Positions 46,207 to 56,400 of a DNA stretch of 64,000 nucleotides are shown one piece after another. Position numbers and translations under genes: made by a program. The notes under the pieces were generated by a model. It saw only the letters and a list, made by a program, of their open reading frames with translations. It was not told where the DNA came from and ran no database searches. Origin of the DNA: Saprospirales bacterium GYS_P2D (GTDB lineage Bacteria > Bacteroidota > Bacteroidia > Chitinophagales > Saprospiraceae); assembly GCA_009833045.1 (NCBI GenBank), contig WUUP01000007.1, positions 221,041 through 285,040 of the forward strand, written 5' to 3'. Within the stretch, counting starts at the first letter, position 1; every line of letters begins with the position of its first letter.

Positions 46207-47016
46207 TTATTCGAATAATTGTACATTTCATCATGTGCAGTTCTGCCATGTTTCACTTTTACCTTTTTCTCATAGTTGATCCAGTGTGCTAAATAAGAAG
46301 CACACGTGCATATGATCGAAGTAAGATGTAGCTGCTATATGCTCTTGTATCTTTTGCTTGGTACTCTCATGTTCTGCCACAAGCAGAATCACTGGATTCA
46401 CACCTATGTCATACATCTCACTGATAGCTCCAGAAGCTATCATTGGTACATAGGCTCTGAGCTGTTTAATTGCTCTACTGACTCTATGTCATCTGTGCAT
46501 TTCTACACAGATCAGTTTCTTAGCTGTCCCATCTGAGAGCTTGAGGGTCAGATCAGGTTTGATGATCATCTCACCCTGAACAATTTTGGTTGCCGTACTA
46601 TACCTATTGGTTGGTGGCCTCTTCTTTCTTTCGAAATAATAGTCTGAGGATACGATATGTAGTTGTCTCTGTGATAATGTCTGTTTGATCAATATGTGAC
46701 ACCGTATCGTCTGCTTTCTATGCTGGTAGTCTTGATAAAAGAGATGCTTTCCACACTTTCGTCATGATGTATTTGTTTCATCCTTTGCCATGCAATAGCC
46801 AACACCTTTTTTACTCAAGCTATGGATGTCTTCCACTCTGCCGTACTTAGGATCATATCTATATTGCTGTGTGTTGATGAGCTTTCTCTCCCTTAGACTG
46901 GACAGCGTGTGATACAATGTCTTCATACTCCATGACCATCACAAATATTGCAGCTGACTCACCGATAAAAAGCGATAGGTCAAAAGCTGATATAAGATTC
47001 GTTGTCATTTGTCCAT
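46207..47016 (-). CDS. Code-25 Replic_Relax-like protein (replication-relaxation family)
   Basis: 269 aa with TGA as sense; ATG at 47016, stop TAA at 46207, seven in-frame TGA and no other stops. N-terminal winged-helix region: RILYQLLTYRFLSVSQLQYL, then TLSSLRERKLI and RVEDIHSLSKKGVGYC, the layout of the Replic_Relax family that accompanies plasmid and element replication or transfer genes. The C-terminal half looks nuclease-like (IIKPDLTLKLSDGTAKKLICVEMHRG, D...E-x pattern). Standard-code reading breaks it into fragments under 70 codons. It starts 10 bp after the ATPase gene. Confidence 0.72.
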
Positions 47017-47025
47017 CAGTATAGT

Positions 47026-48396
47026 TTAGCTTGTAAATTTTGGCTTAGGAGAATGCCTTTCCAAGATTTCGTCTCTCATATCCCGTGGATAATCATTGAT
47101 CCATGCATCAGGTGGATCATGATTTGGTACGATGGGCTTATAATGACCTGATGCTTTTGCAATCCAATGAATCTGACTTTGGACTTCTCCTGTATTCATT
47201 TGAAGAGCGTTCCTCTTACAAAATACATCCACGAGAGGTATGTACTTCTTGTTCTTCGCCCCACAACTCACCCAAAATTGATAAAAATCAAGACTCGATA
47301 AGTATTCATAAGGCACTCCTGTCTCCTGACCAAATACCTTCAATGCCGTCATACTATTAGCTCAGGCAATCTTCACATGAGCATTAGAAAGCAGACTCCC
47401 GGATATCTTGCCTCATCCATGACCGATGCGCTGTGACATATAGCACAATGAAAGTCCAAATTTCCTTGCCTCCATCAATATCTCAGGTAGGCTATCTCCT
47501 CCAATAAACGTATCTGCCTCATCCAAGATCAAATAGATCTGCTTTCTATGTGGTCAGTGACTGGTACCTCTTGAGAAGGCAAGCGTCTTGATCCTTGCTA
47601 TCAGAAACTTACCTATAGCCTTGCTCACTTCCTTTCCAATTCTTCCCTTTCAGAGATTGATTAAGATCACAGATCCTTTTCTCACTTCACGATCCAGGTC
47701 AACTGTACTCAGTCCAGTTGTCATCTGTAAAAAAAGCTGACTGTTTAATAAACTCTGCAATTTTGTATAGATTGATTGTTTCGTCCTGTCATAGAGATAA
47801 TGATCAAAATGATTCTTAAAGAACTCTCTATACTCCTTTATCTCACAGGACTGTGCTTGCTCCATTAAGTCCTTTCTATGTCAAAGCAATAAGCCTTGTA
47901 AGTCTTTTAGGCTACTGGTTTTCAGTCATAAGAGCACATATATACAGGGTTTAAGAAGAGCTTTCATATGTGTTGTCAAACTACTTTCATCCAACATTTC
48001 CTCAAAAGCATCTACTAAATGATTTGCGTACAGCTCCTTTTCTCTTATGTCTGTCGACCAAAACTCTAAGGGATTGATAGTAGCGACAAAGCCTTTGAGC
48101 AAAATAGGATCTATATAAACCAGCCTTGTTTGATCTCCCTTATACAGCTTCATCTTTTTCAATCATTCCACCATACTGCCATGAGGATCAATGACGATTA
48201 AAGCTATATCTTTTTGCCTCTGACTCCTCCATCGCTGATAGTATACTCGCTGCATCATGAGGCTGCTTTTCCCACATCATGTAGCGCCTGTGATCATAAG
48301 ATGATTTTGTACTTCTCCTCTTGGTATTATCCTACCGATCTTCCAGATTTGCCAATAGCACATCCAAGAAAGCTTAGCACCAATTTGCTGCCGCAT
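47026..48396 (-). CDS. Code-25 HerA/VirD4-like coupling ATPase
   Basis: 456 aa with TGA as sense; eight in-frame TGA, no internal TAA/TAG. Walker A is MITGATGCGKSS (48291-48262 region) with its fourth residue, Gly, encoded by TGA. DIALIVIDPHGSMVEGLK is the strand after the P-loop found in HerA/DUF87-type and T4CP ATPases. Walker B is QIYLILDEADTFIGG, and LCYMSQRIGHGGGKISGSLL contains the conserved Gln. In the standard code it shatters into pieces of 79, 72 and 109 codons. It probably pumps DNA for the code-25 element. The start may be a few codons further in. Confidence 0.78.
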
Positions 48397-48637
48397 CAAG
48401 CTGGTGATATATTTCCTTATTCGTCTTGGGTGTAGGTATTTCATCGGTGTATTTATGAGCTATTAAACTTCCTTCAAGTCTTCCGTTAACTCTTCCATTA
48501 ACCCTTCTTCCCTTTAGGAAAAGAAAACACTTAGCTTGACTAATGTTTTCCAACTTTTTCTTCTCCAGCTTAGTGAGTTTCGCTCCCTTCTTGTATTGAT
48601 TGATGATGGTCCGTGAGGGTTTGGTACAGTACCTCAT
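48374..48637 (-). CDS. Small basic protein overlapping the ATPase start (hypothetical)
   Basis: 87 aa, basic, no in-frame TGA, ends TAA. It overlaps the preceding gene by 68 bp and the ATPase by 23 bp. The repeated VNGRVNGR stretch is low complexity. Dense overlap in a compact minus-strand operon is plausible, but it may also be a spurious frame. Confidence 0.35.
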   Translation of the reverse strand: MRYCTKPSRTIINQYKKGAKLTKLEKKKLENISQAKCFLFLKGRRVNGRVNGRLEGSLIAHKYTDEIPTPKTNKEIYHQLDAAANWC

Positions 48638-48875
48638 ACATATTAGCCATCATCAGACTCATGGGTGTCATGTCTTCTTGGGCTACTCACATCTCAGGCA
48701 TCGTCAATGCTAATGAGATGGATGATTGCACTACAGATAAGACTTCATGATAATACACAGGTACTATACTATCAACTATCCTATGCATCCACTCTTCAAT
48801 ATCGTCCTCTACTTCTCAGATTTCTTCGTCATGGCACTCCTTGACCATCTTCTCCAATTCATACATTGTTGTCAT
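48570..48875 (-). CDS. Code-25 small helical protein, hypothetical
   Basis: 101 aa with TGA as sense (EE-I-G-EVEDD and MPEM-G-VAQED), ATG at 48875, TAA at 48570. Acidic and helical (MYELEKMVKECHDEE). No family recognised. It lies between the 115-aa gene and the ATPase in a co-directional run. Confidence 0.5.
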
Positions 48876-48900
48876 CGGTACACTCTTATCTGATAAAAAC

Positions 48901-49248
48901 CTAAAGTTTTCACTTACGCATATCTTCTATGATTCTTTTCACTTGATCGACACTCTCAAATGGCTGTTTATATGGGAATTGCTTTTGTCTGAGCTTCATT
49001 AGACATAAGAGTTTTTCCCTCAATCCCTTTGACTGCTGCATGATAAATTCTTCTACGTCATCAGTCATTCTTTTCTGTGTGATACGCTTATAGTACTTGA
49101 GATTCAAGAGCTCACTATCTATCTCAATGGCGTACTCACCTTGAGACAAGCGCTCTTTGATCACCTCATATACCTCCGCTGAGATATGTTTTTCATAGCC
49201 ATCGTTAAATACGATGGTATAGAGCTGCTTTTTACCTATTGCTTTCAT
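48901..49248 (-). CDS. Code-25 small protein, hypothetical
   Basis: 115 aa; ATG at 49248 overlaps the previous stop (TAATG). In the standard code the frame ends at a TGA at 48910. In code 25 it adds G-K-L and ends at TAG (48901). Begins MKAIGKKQLYTIVFNDGYEK. No family recognised. Phylogenetic comparison of the C-terminus would show which stop is used. Confidence 0.6.
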
Positions 49249-49964
49249 TATCGAGAATGGATAGATAAAATGGTACTACTTTTTTTCACCTGACTCTGTG
49301 AAGCATTGAATACTTCAGCATAGTTTTCATAGATCATTTTTGGCCCACTACATACTCCTTTTCGAAAACTAATTTTTTGACTCACTTTCATGACTTCTAC
49401 GGCAAGTTGGTCATTTCTAAGCCCCAAGTTTTGAGCTAATTGCGTAAAGTGTTCACACTCAAATAATAACTTCTCATACCTCTTTTCTGCACGAGGATCA
49501 TAGGCTACTCAAAGCTGATAAGCCGTTTGTTTTAATTTTTGCTGAAGGTCATACTTCTTCAATCATTCTTCTCATTCTTTATCATTATTGTTTGTTTCGA
49601 TTTGGTTTCTATCTGATTTCTTTTTGCTTTCGATTTGGTTTCCGTTACCCTGATAGTATGCTCGCATAGGCAAGGTAAGAACAGTGTTTTTATTAGTACG
49701 TTTGGTTTCGATGATACCTTCATGCTCCAATACATTGAGCCATCTATGGATAGTTGATATGCTTACATGAAAATACCTGCTCAGTTGCTTTTGAGATATG
49801 ATGGCTTGTCATGCCTTTAGAGTGAGCTTTTCACATCACAGATAGAATGTTTTTTCTTTGTGATTCACCTTGAGCAAGAGATAACAAAAGAAGCCTAATA
49901 ATCTCCCATTGTGAGCAATGGGGTTATTCAGTAGCTTTCTATGGAGCTTGACGTATCATTTCAT
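49248..49964 (-). CDS. Code-25 replication-initiator/DnaD-like winged-helix protein
   Basis: 238 aa with TGA as sense (six TGA, no other stop). The start MKGYVKLHRKLLNNPI, then LTLKAGQAIISQKQLSRYF and VSISTIHRWLNVLEHEGIIE, matches the N-terminal winged helix found in phage and plasmid replisome organisers (GYxKLxRKLLDNP... KxGQ...). Both family glycines, in the GY and KxGQ positions, are TGA here. The C-terminal region is helical and charged. It is probably the replication protein of the code-25 element. It is 9 bp after the 53-aa gene and overlaps the next start by one base. Confidence 0.68.
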
Positions 49965-49973
49965 AGGTAGAGG

Positions 49974-50135
49974 TTACTCTAAAATCAGTTTATATTCACC
50001 ACGATCATCTCTCTCTGGCACGATAGCGAATAGCTCTATCTCATCACCATAGTCACACTTAATGTACACAGTTATGTCTCATCCAAAGACTTCATCGATT
50101 TTCTTCAACTGATGTATCAATTCAAATAGCTGCAT
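49974..50135 (-). CDS. Code-25 small protein (53 aa), hypothetical
   Basis: 53 codons, ATG at 50135, TAA at 49974, one in-frame TGA in VFG-G-DITVYIKCDYGDEIE. Compact beta-rich sequence. It lies between the recombinase and the initiator-like gene with a 9-bp downstream gap. Confidence 0.5.
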
Positions 50136-50201
50136 GTCACGTTATTAGTGGTTAAAACAATTAGAAAAACTATAAGCTACTTAGGGATCAGAGTAGCGCA
50201 T

Positions 50202-51995
50202 TATATATGATCCGTCTTCCTGCTTCTCCGCCACACCATGATATTCAAAATGAACCCGAAGTGTGTTGATTTCACGTTTAAGACTTAGTATGATATCCTC
50301 TCGCTGTTTTCTAATTTCCGCCTCAAACGTTCTATTATTTTTCCCCGCTGGGCATATCGGGGTATTTTGCTCCTTAAATTCGCTGAAAATGTCGTACAGA
50401 GTTCACTTTTGACGGGTTCTAAGTCACTGATTTTTGAAATAAAGCAATTCTTCTCAAAATCGAACCTTTATAAGTAATTCCCTCATAGTATTGTTACCAG
50501 TACGCCATAAATCGACAGGATTTTCAAAAAGTCATTTCGTCCTATTCAATAATACAGAGATTTGGGTCAGTCAATCTATCTGACTATTCAAGTCTTCTTG
50601 CAATACTTCTAACTCAGAGTTAGTCACCGCCCATTCTTGTTCTAACCTCTCATACAACTTCACATTATTCGTCTGAATCAACTTGTCTTCTAAACTGACA
50701 AGTTTTTCTTTTAGCTTCTTTATATCTTTTTCTTTTCTTGAACTTAATTCTTTCAGTAGTACCTCTGGATTAATTGCCACTTTATTGAATAAGATTTCTA
50801 CTAACTTTCCTACTTGTGAAGGCAATTTCATGCTCTGAAGCAAAGCTTCAAACTCCTCCTCCAATTTGTCTTTTGGAATATACACTTTATGATCACAGCT
50901 ATTGTTAGCACATCCATAATATGGATATACCTTATATGACCTATTTTCCCCTTTCCCTCTATATCTTTTCGTATTCCAGCTGGTAAAGCGACGCTCACAA
51001 TACGGGCATCTGACGATTCATCTTAATGGATGCTCACTATTAATTTTTGGACTTTTCATATACCTATCCTGCGTCATCCTGTGAGTGTATTGTAGCTTAT
51101 CAACGATTTTGAATACAGTGTTTAGATTGATTAATCATTCATGCTGACCATTAATGGGTTCGGTCACTCACCAATCTGGATACAAGACAAATCATCAATA
51201 GTAAAACAATCTATGAAGCTGCAATGCCTTTTCAGGAAAGGTTCTCCAGAGTTTTTTTCCCTTTTTGGCATTAGTACGAAGTCATTCATTCACCCGAAAT
51301 TGCCATAAATCTGCCTGGGTGATAAGAAGATTATCTGCATATAGCTCCAATCCTCTTTTTATCAATGGTCATTTTTCAGGATCAATTTTATCGATATACT
51401 CTTTTGCCGAAATTCTATCCCTAAGATACCCCACTGGTGGTGCGGCAAAAGGCCAATAACCATTTTTTAACCTACTTACTCTTCCATTAGAAGCTCTCTG
51501 CACAATCTTCTTTCTCTCGTATCATGCAATTGCATACTGAATAGTTTTGAACAGATGTCATTCATCGGTAGTCTCATCCATTCCACAACCATCTACCTTC
51601 ACGATTTTCACTCATGAAGACATTATCTCTCCTTCTATTTTGAATGCCTCTCAAATATCATCAGGTCTACTCAAACGACTTGCCTCTGTCACGACTAAAT
51701 GAGTGATTTTTACTTGCTTACTATTCATTTGTCTTAGGTAAGTTATGCATTCATTTAGTGCTTTACGATCTGTAGTCGCACCTGACACTCAAGGCTCAAT
51801 AAACACTCTATCCACTGAGATTTGAGGTGATTGTCTCTCACATCGATCTCTACAAATTCTTTCTTGACCTTCTAATCAATGTCACTCAGTTATCTGCTGT
51901 ACATCAGATACTCTACAGTATATTACTGCTGTAGCAGATGTAGGTAGTTTTTGAGTACATTTAGAGTCTTGAAAACTACCAGTAGCTGTATCAAA
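50202..51995 (-). CDS. Code-25 large serine recombinase
   Basis: About 597 aa with TGA as sense: 19 in-frame TGA, no internal TAA/TAG, stop TAA at 50202. Order: resolvase domain (AVIYCRVSD with the Ser nucleophile; GHGLEGQERICRDR; FIEPGVSGATTDRKAL; VVTEASRLSR), recombinase domain (GYWPFAAPPVGYL), zinc ribbon (LRGIVRCPYCERRF ... YGCANNSC) and coiled coil. TGA gives Gly exactly where the family has Gly: EGHG, EPGVSG and LRGIVRCPYC. No ATG is in frame; TTG at 51995 is the nearest start. An ATG at 52002 in the next frame gives MAFDTATGSFQDSK and would join if one A were missing from the AAAA run near 51960. Confidence 0.85.
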
Positions 51996-52148
51996 GGCCA
52001 TTACTTTTGCCTTTCTTTTAGTTTTAATTTTTCATCACATAGAACGATAAATTAGTACTAAAAACACAGTTATAAGCTATTTCAAAATATTGAGATAGTT
52101 CTAAGCTAATTATTTTACTTTCAATTGCAAGCAGAAAAACAGGAAGCT

Positions 52149-52307
52149 CTATTCTTCCTTTTCCGAGTCCATTTCAACTCTTTTATACTCAGTAAGACAA
52201 ACGTACTTACTCACCGCTTTGATTAATCTGATCAGTTCAGAAAGTGTTTCATCAGATACATGGTCAAATTCTTCTCACAAGATTTTTCTTGCTTCTTCTG
52301 TAGTCAT
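52149..52307 (-). CDS. Code-25 small helical protein (52 aa)
   Basis: ATG at 52307, TAG at 52149. MTTEEARKILGEEFDHVSDE with the Gly encoded by TGA, followed by TLSELIRLIKAVSKY. It looks like a genuine small protein of a type common beside recombinases. Function unknown. Confidence 0.6.
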
Positions 52308-52445
52308 TTATCATCTATGCTATGCCTTGATTCTATTTCGAATCTCCATAAGACACTTGCCTCTCAATGAGATTGATAAATTCTCCAGACTTAGGAGTTA
52401 TTCTCTTATAGTGATAGAATGATTAATTTCAAGAGACAAGATTTT

Positions 52446-52751
52446 CTATTGAAGATGCTTGTATTTTAAGGATTTTTCTCACTTCAGAAACTTTGCTCCT
52501 TTCGATCATTTTACTGGCACTACAAATCAGTAGTCTCCAGTATATTCCTTGAGCCTATCAAAAGCCTTTGTTTCTCTATAGCTAAATCTTATTTCTCAAA
52601 AGGTAGGCTGTTTCTTTTGTACCTGAATAAACACTGTGTAATTATTCAAGTGTTTAAATGCTCTTTCCAAATCAATAATGACAAAAGTCCGCTTCTTAGA
52701 ATCTTGAAAAGAGATGGAAGGATTATAGGCAGTCATGGTAGTTAGTTGCAT
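52446..52751 (-). CDS. Code-25 small protein (101 aa), hypothetical
   Basis: ATG at 52751, TAG at 52446, four in-frame TGA. Sequence FVIIDLERAFKHLNNYTVFI, then QPTFGEIRFSYRET and DYGFVVPVKGSKGAKFLKGE, with glycine at each TGA in turn-like positions. Family unknown. The N-terminal SFQDSKK resembles the SFQDSK at the putative N-terminus of the recombinase. Confidence 0.55.
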
Positions 52752-52852
52752 TGCTAAAATTCTTAGAACCTAATGTCCTAAGTCCGCCCTGCAAGGTGAC
52801 TCATATATACTTTTGAAAAGCTCTCTGTCAAGTTAGATGTACAGTCCTGTGA

Positions 52853-53080
52853 TTACTGTTGGTTATCATACGATATATTAATTTGCTCTTCTTTCGCAAA
52901 CTTCTCATAGCCCGTAAAGTAGAACTGAATTGTCACGCCAAATCCGACTGTTGTTTCTTCTCCAATCTCTACTGAAGCCCTCCCATAAATTGAGTAGATC
53001 TTTATCAAAAGGTGGGAGAGTATTTTGATTACTATAATTGTCACAGACAGCTTTGCTTTATAGAGTATGAAGCGCTCCAA
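52853..53080 (-). CDS. Small hypothetical protein at the right end of the code-25 block
   Basis: 75 codons from TTG at 53080 to TAA at 52853, no in-frame TGA. Ends FTGYEKFAKEEQINISYDNQ. No ATG available. It may be a real first gene of the block or a chance frame. Confidence 0.35.
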   Translation of the reverse strand: MERFILYKAKLSVTIIVIKILSHLLIKIYSIYGRASVEIGEETTVGFGVTIQFYFTGYEKFAKEEQINISYDNQQ

Positions 53081-53211
53081 GATCTATATCAAATGGCAGC
53101 CTAATAGACAGTTATCAGCATTTTTTGTGAATTCTAAAAGAAAGAAAACCTTATAATGATGATAATGACATTTATAAACTTAACTCTAAATTAATTCTAC
53201 CCTACATATGG

Positions 53212-53306
53212 GGTAAACTCAAGTCTATAGAATATAATGAGTATATACGATAGTCACGCTCAATGATACGATAGAAGGTAAACTCAAGTCTATAGAATAT
53301 AATGAG
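53212..53306. repeat. Pair of 30-bp direct repeats at the right edge of the code-25 block
   Basis: GGTAAACTCAAGTCTATAGA plus AATATAATGAG occurs at 53212-53241 and again, identical, at 53277-53306, 65 bp apart. The 35-bp spacer contains CGATAG twice. They lie between the last code-25 gene and the terminator of the giant gene. They may be binding iterons, an element end, or a local duplication. Confidence 0.75.
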
Positions 53307-53410
53307 CAATGAGTGTTTTAAATTTTTTAAATAGACATCATTAATTTTATTTAGCCTAAATGTTAAAGAATTTCAAAACGCACAAGTAATTCCATATCAG
53401 TGGAAAAAAT

Positions 53411-53440
53411 AATGAAACCCTTATTTGTGTGGGTTTCATT
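53411..53440 (-). terminator. Terminator of the giant surface-protein gene
   Basis: AATGAAACCC (53411-53420) pairs perfectly with GGGTTTCATT (53431-53440). The minus strand continues into ATTATTTTTT. It lies about 25 bp after the stop codon at 53464. Confidence 0.85.
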
Positions 53441-53463
53441 ATTTTAAAGTTTAACCTTAATTA

Positions 53464-56400
53464 TTATCTGGGAACAACTGAGAAAAAACTATTATTACCT
53501 AAGAATAGACCTTTATCCTGTACGTTGACGTCACCACTGAGGTCAAGATCTCTCAGGAAGTAGCTACTGTTCAATCCGTCGTCAATGATCCACTCTCTGA
53601 GATCATTAGCGTTGATATCGATATCAGCTGATCCAGTAGACTGCTGATCACCGTTACCGGCATACATAGCATATACTCCTGGGGCCACTTCTTTCTGACC
53701 TACGCCCATGAATCCTTTGTAAGAATTGTGACGTCTGAAGTCGTAACTGATTGATCCGTTGATCACTGGCAGCTTGATGTGAGACATAGCCAATAGGTGG
53801 TTTCTGTGCTCTATCACGATGTAGTAATCTAATGTCGGATCAATATCACAACACTCGTATCCTTCGACGAACTCGATCGAACCATCGCTGTGGAGTAACG
53901 CCGCTCGAGTACATACGGTAGACTCTGCAGTCACATCTGATCTCAAGCTGACTAATACCCAATCAGTCACAGTACGTGGATAGTTGCCATTCATTCCAAC
54001 TACTTGGCCATTCTGTACGAATCCGTTGCCCTCAGTTCCATTGTAGAACCATGGAGCCTGATTGTACGGCTGTCCTGTAGCCATCGGCGTACCGAAGAAT
54101 GTCATCGGACGCTGACCCGGTAGATAACCATGCTTATTAAGCGTAGTAGTCATTATACCTGCATCATAATCGTATGGGCCTTCGAGGAAGACAGCTGTAT
54201 TGATTTCTACACACTGACCACCGTTGAAGAATAACTGAACCTCTTCGAAGTCTTCGTCATCCTCACTTTGATCACCATCATCATTGCCTGGAGCAGAATC
54301 TGGGTCAAATGTGAAGCTCTCTACGATCTGAGCTACGTTGCGATAGTCACAGTCCTCAGTCAAGAAGTGTACTACTCTCGCATCGAATGTGAATGTCACT
54401 GACTCATCTACGCCGAGCTCATCCACGAACCAGAAGATTCTGTTCTTAGTCAGCGCACCTTCGTGGCTGATGTTAGCTATATCAGCGTATCCATCAGGTA
54501 AGATATCCTCTACTCCGATACCGAATGCAGGATCTGGACCGTAGTTAATCACTGTGATACTGAACTCTACCTCATCATTAGGAGATACCTGTACTTTATT
54601 CACTTCTTTGATCAACTCAAGATCCGAAGTCTTACCTACAGTAAATGTAGCTGCGCTCTCGTCATCCTCAGATGGCGTACCATCCATGTTGTCAGGAGTA
54701 GAATCTGAATCTGTCTGATCCATAGCTGTCACCTCTGCGAGGTTAGTCACAGCCTGTCCATCCGCCTTAGCAGATACTCCTGCTTCGAATGTCAAGTCGA
54801 TGCTCTCTCCTGGTGCAAGATTAATATCTGTCCAGATGATTCTGTCTCCGAGGAATATTCCGTTGCCAGAAATATTCTTGAAGTCTACACAGAAGTCAAC
54901 TGGTAAGTAATCAGTCACCTCTACGTGAGTCGCATCGTTGTCACCTTCATTAGTCACTGTGATCGTGTAGGTCACTACATCTCTGATCTCAGGATTAGTA
55001 TCGCTCACTGTCTTAGTGATAGATACATCCGTAGTCTCAGGCTGAGCGATCGCATAGTCTTCGTCATCCTCACTTTGATCTCCGTCATCATTGTTTGGCG
55101 TAGAGTCGATATCATCCTGATCAGCAGCTGTGATCTGAGCGATATTCTTATAAGTCACTCCTTCAGCAGGTTCTTGTACGATAGCTTTGAATGATACTCT
55201 GAAGAGAGATAGAGGATCGATCGTGATACCAGTCCATCTGACTGTACTACCATCTATCATACTACCATCGTTATCCATAGAGTTAGGTACTGCTACAAAT
55301 CCATCAGGTAGATAATCTTCTATTGCAACTCCAGTAGCTTGTGCATAACTATTGTTAAACACTGTCAACTGGAATAATACAGTATCACCAGGTTTTGGTG
55401 TAGCATTGTTAACTCTCTTGATCAATTCAAGATCTATCTTATCATCTCCACAATCTACTGGAGCTCCCACTGTTAGTGTGAGTGTATCAGTACAGTTTTG
55501 CGTGTCAGAAGCTATGACTGTATACGTACCTGGAGCTAATCCAGCTTGAGTATTTCCTGATCCACCATTGCTCCAAGTATATGTGTATGGTGCATCTCCA
55601 CCAGAAGCAAGTGCTTCGGCGAAGCCATCATTTCCAATACAAGTCGCATTGATGATCTGGATCATAGACAATTCTACGTTACATCCTGTCTGACATCTAG
55701 GCTCCTTAGTGATAGTCACATCAAGTGAAGCTTGACATCCATTAGCGTCGAATACATCTACTGTGTATACTCCTGCTGCAAGCCCTGATACCTCAGAGGT
55801 AGTGTCACCATTAGACCAGAAGAACTGATATGGAGCTGTTCCATCAAATGCACGTACCATAGCAGTACCATCATTTTCGTTACAACTCTCTTCAGTCTGA
55901 TCCATAAGGACTAATTCTATATCTGCTATAGCATCCTTCACATCAATATCTATTGACTCGAAGCATCCATTGACATCAGTCACTTTGAGTGTATAAGTAC
56001 CACCCTTTAGGTTAGTAATAGTAGGTCCTTCACCACCATTGCTCCAATCGTAAGTATATGGCTCAGCACCTCCAGTCACGACCACTGTAATCTCACCAGT
56101 AGCCGAAGTACCACAAGCGATATCTGTAACAGAAGTCATTATATCAAGATCTGTAAAGCTTCTAGCAATTGTCAGACCAGTCGATACTTCGCAGTCATCT
56201 GCATCTGTAATAGTCACTTTATACTGACCCGCAGATACTCCGCTGATAGTCTGTGTCGTAGCACCATTGCTCCATAAGTATGTGTATGGCCCTACACCAC
56301 CAGAAACATTCACTGTAGCAGATCCATTTTCTCCCTCGCATATTTCGTTGACGATCGTTGTGCTGACAGACACATCACATCTCGTGATAGTCACGAATGC

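Noticed and set aside
47650..48162. Separate small genes in the ATPase region
   Set aside because: They are fragments of one frame separated only by TGA codons; joined, they give a complete HerA/VirD4-like ATPase.
45162..53080. TGA read as tryptophan (code 4) instead of glycine
   Set aside because: TGG is used for Trp in the same genes (recombinase, ATPase), and TGA falls on family glycines in the recombinase, in Walker A and in the initiator-like protein.
45162..53080. Ordinary pseudogenes decayed by random nonsense mutations
   Set aside because: Only TGA interrupts the frames. No TAA/TAG occurs within them, motifs are intact, and at most one frameshift (recombinase N-terminus) is suspected. 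Random decay would give all three stops.
45162..53080. Selenocysteine codons
   Set aside because: Far too many TGA codons, in unrelated proteins, at glycine rather than cysteine positions.
45162..53080. A tRNA-Gly(UCA) gene carried by the block that would allow expression in the host
   Set aside because: I looked for a T-loop and acceptor pattern in the block on both strands and found none; a covariance search would be needed to exclude it.
53212..53306. CRISPR array
   Set aside because: Only two repeats with one spacer, no third copy and no cas gene nearby.
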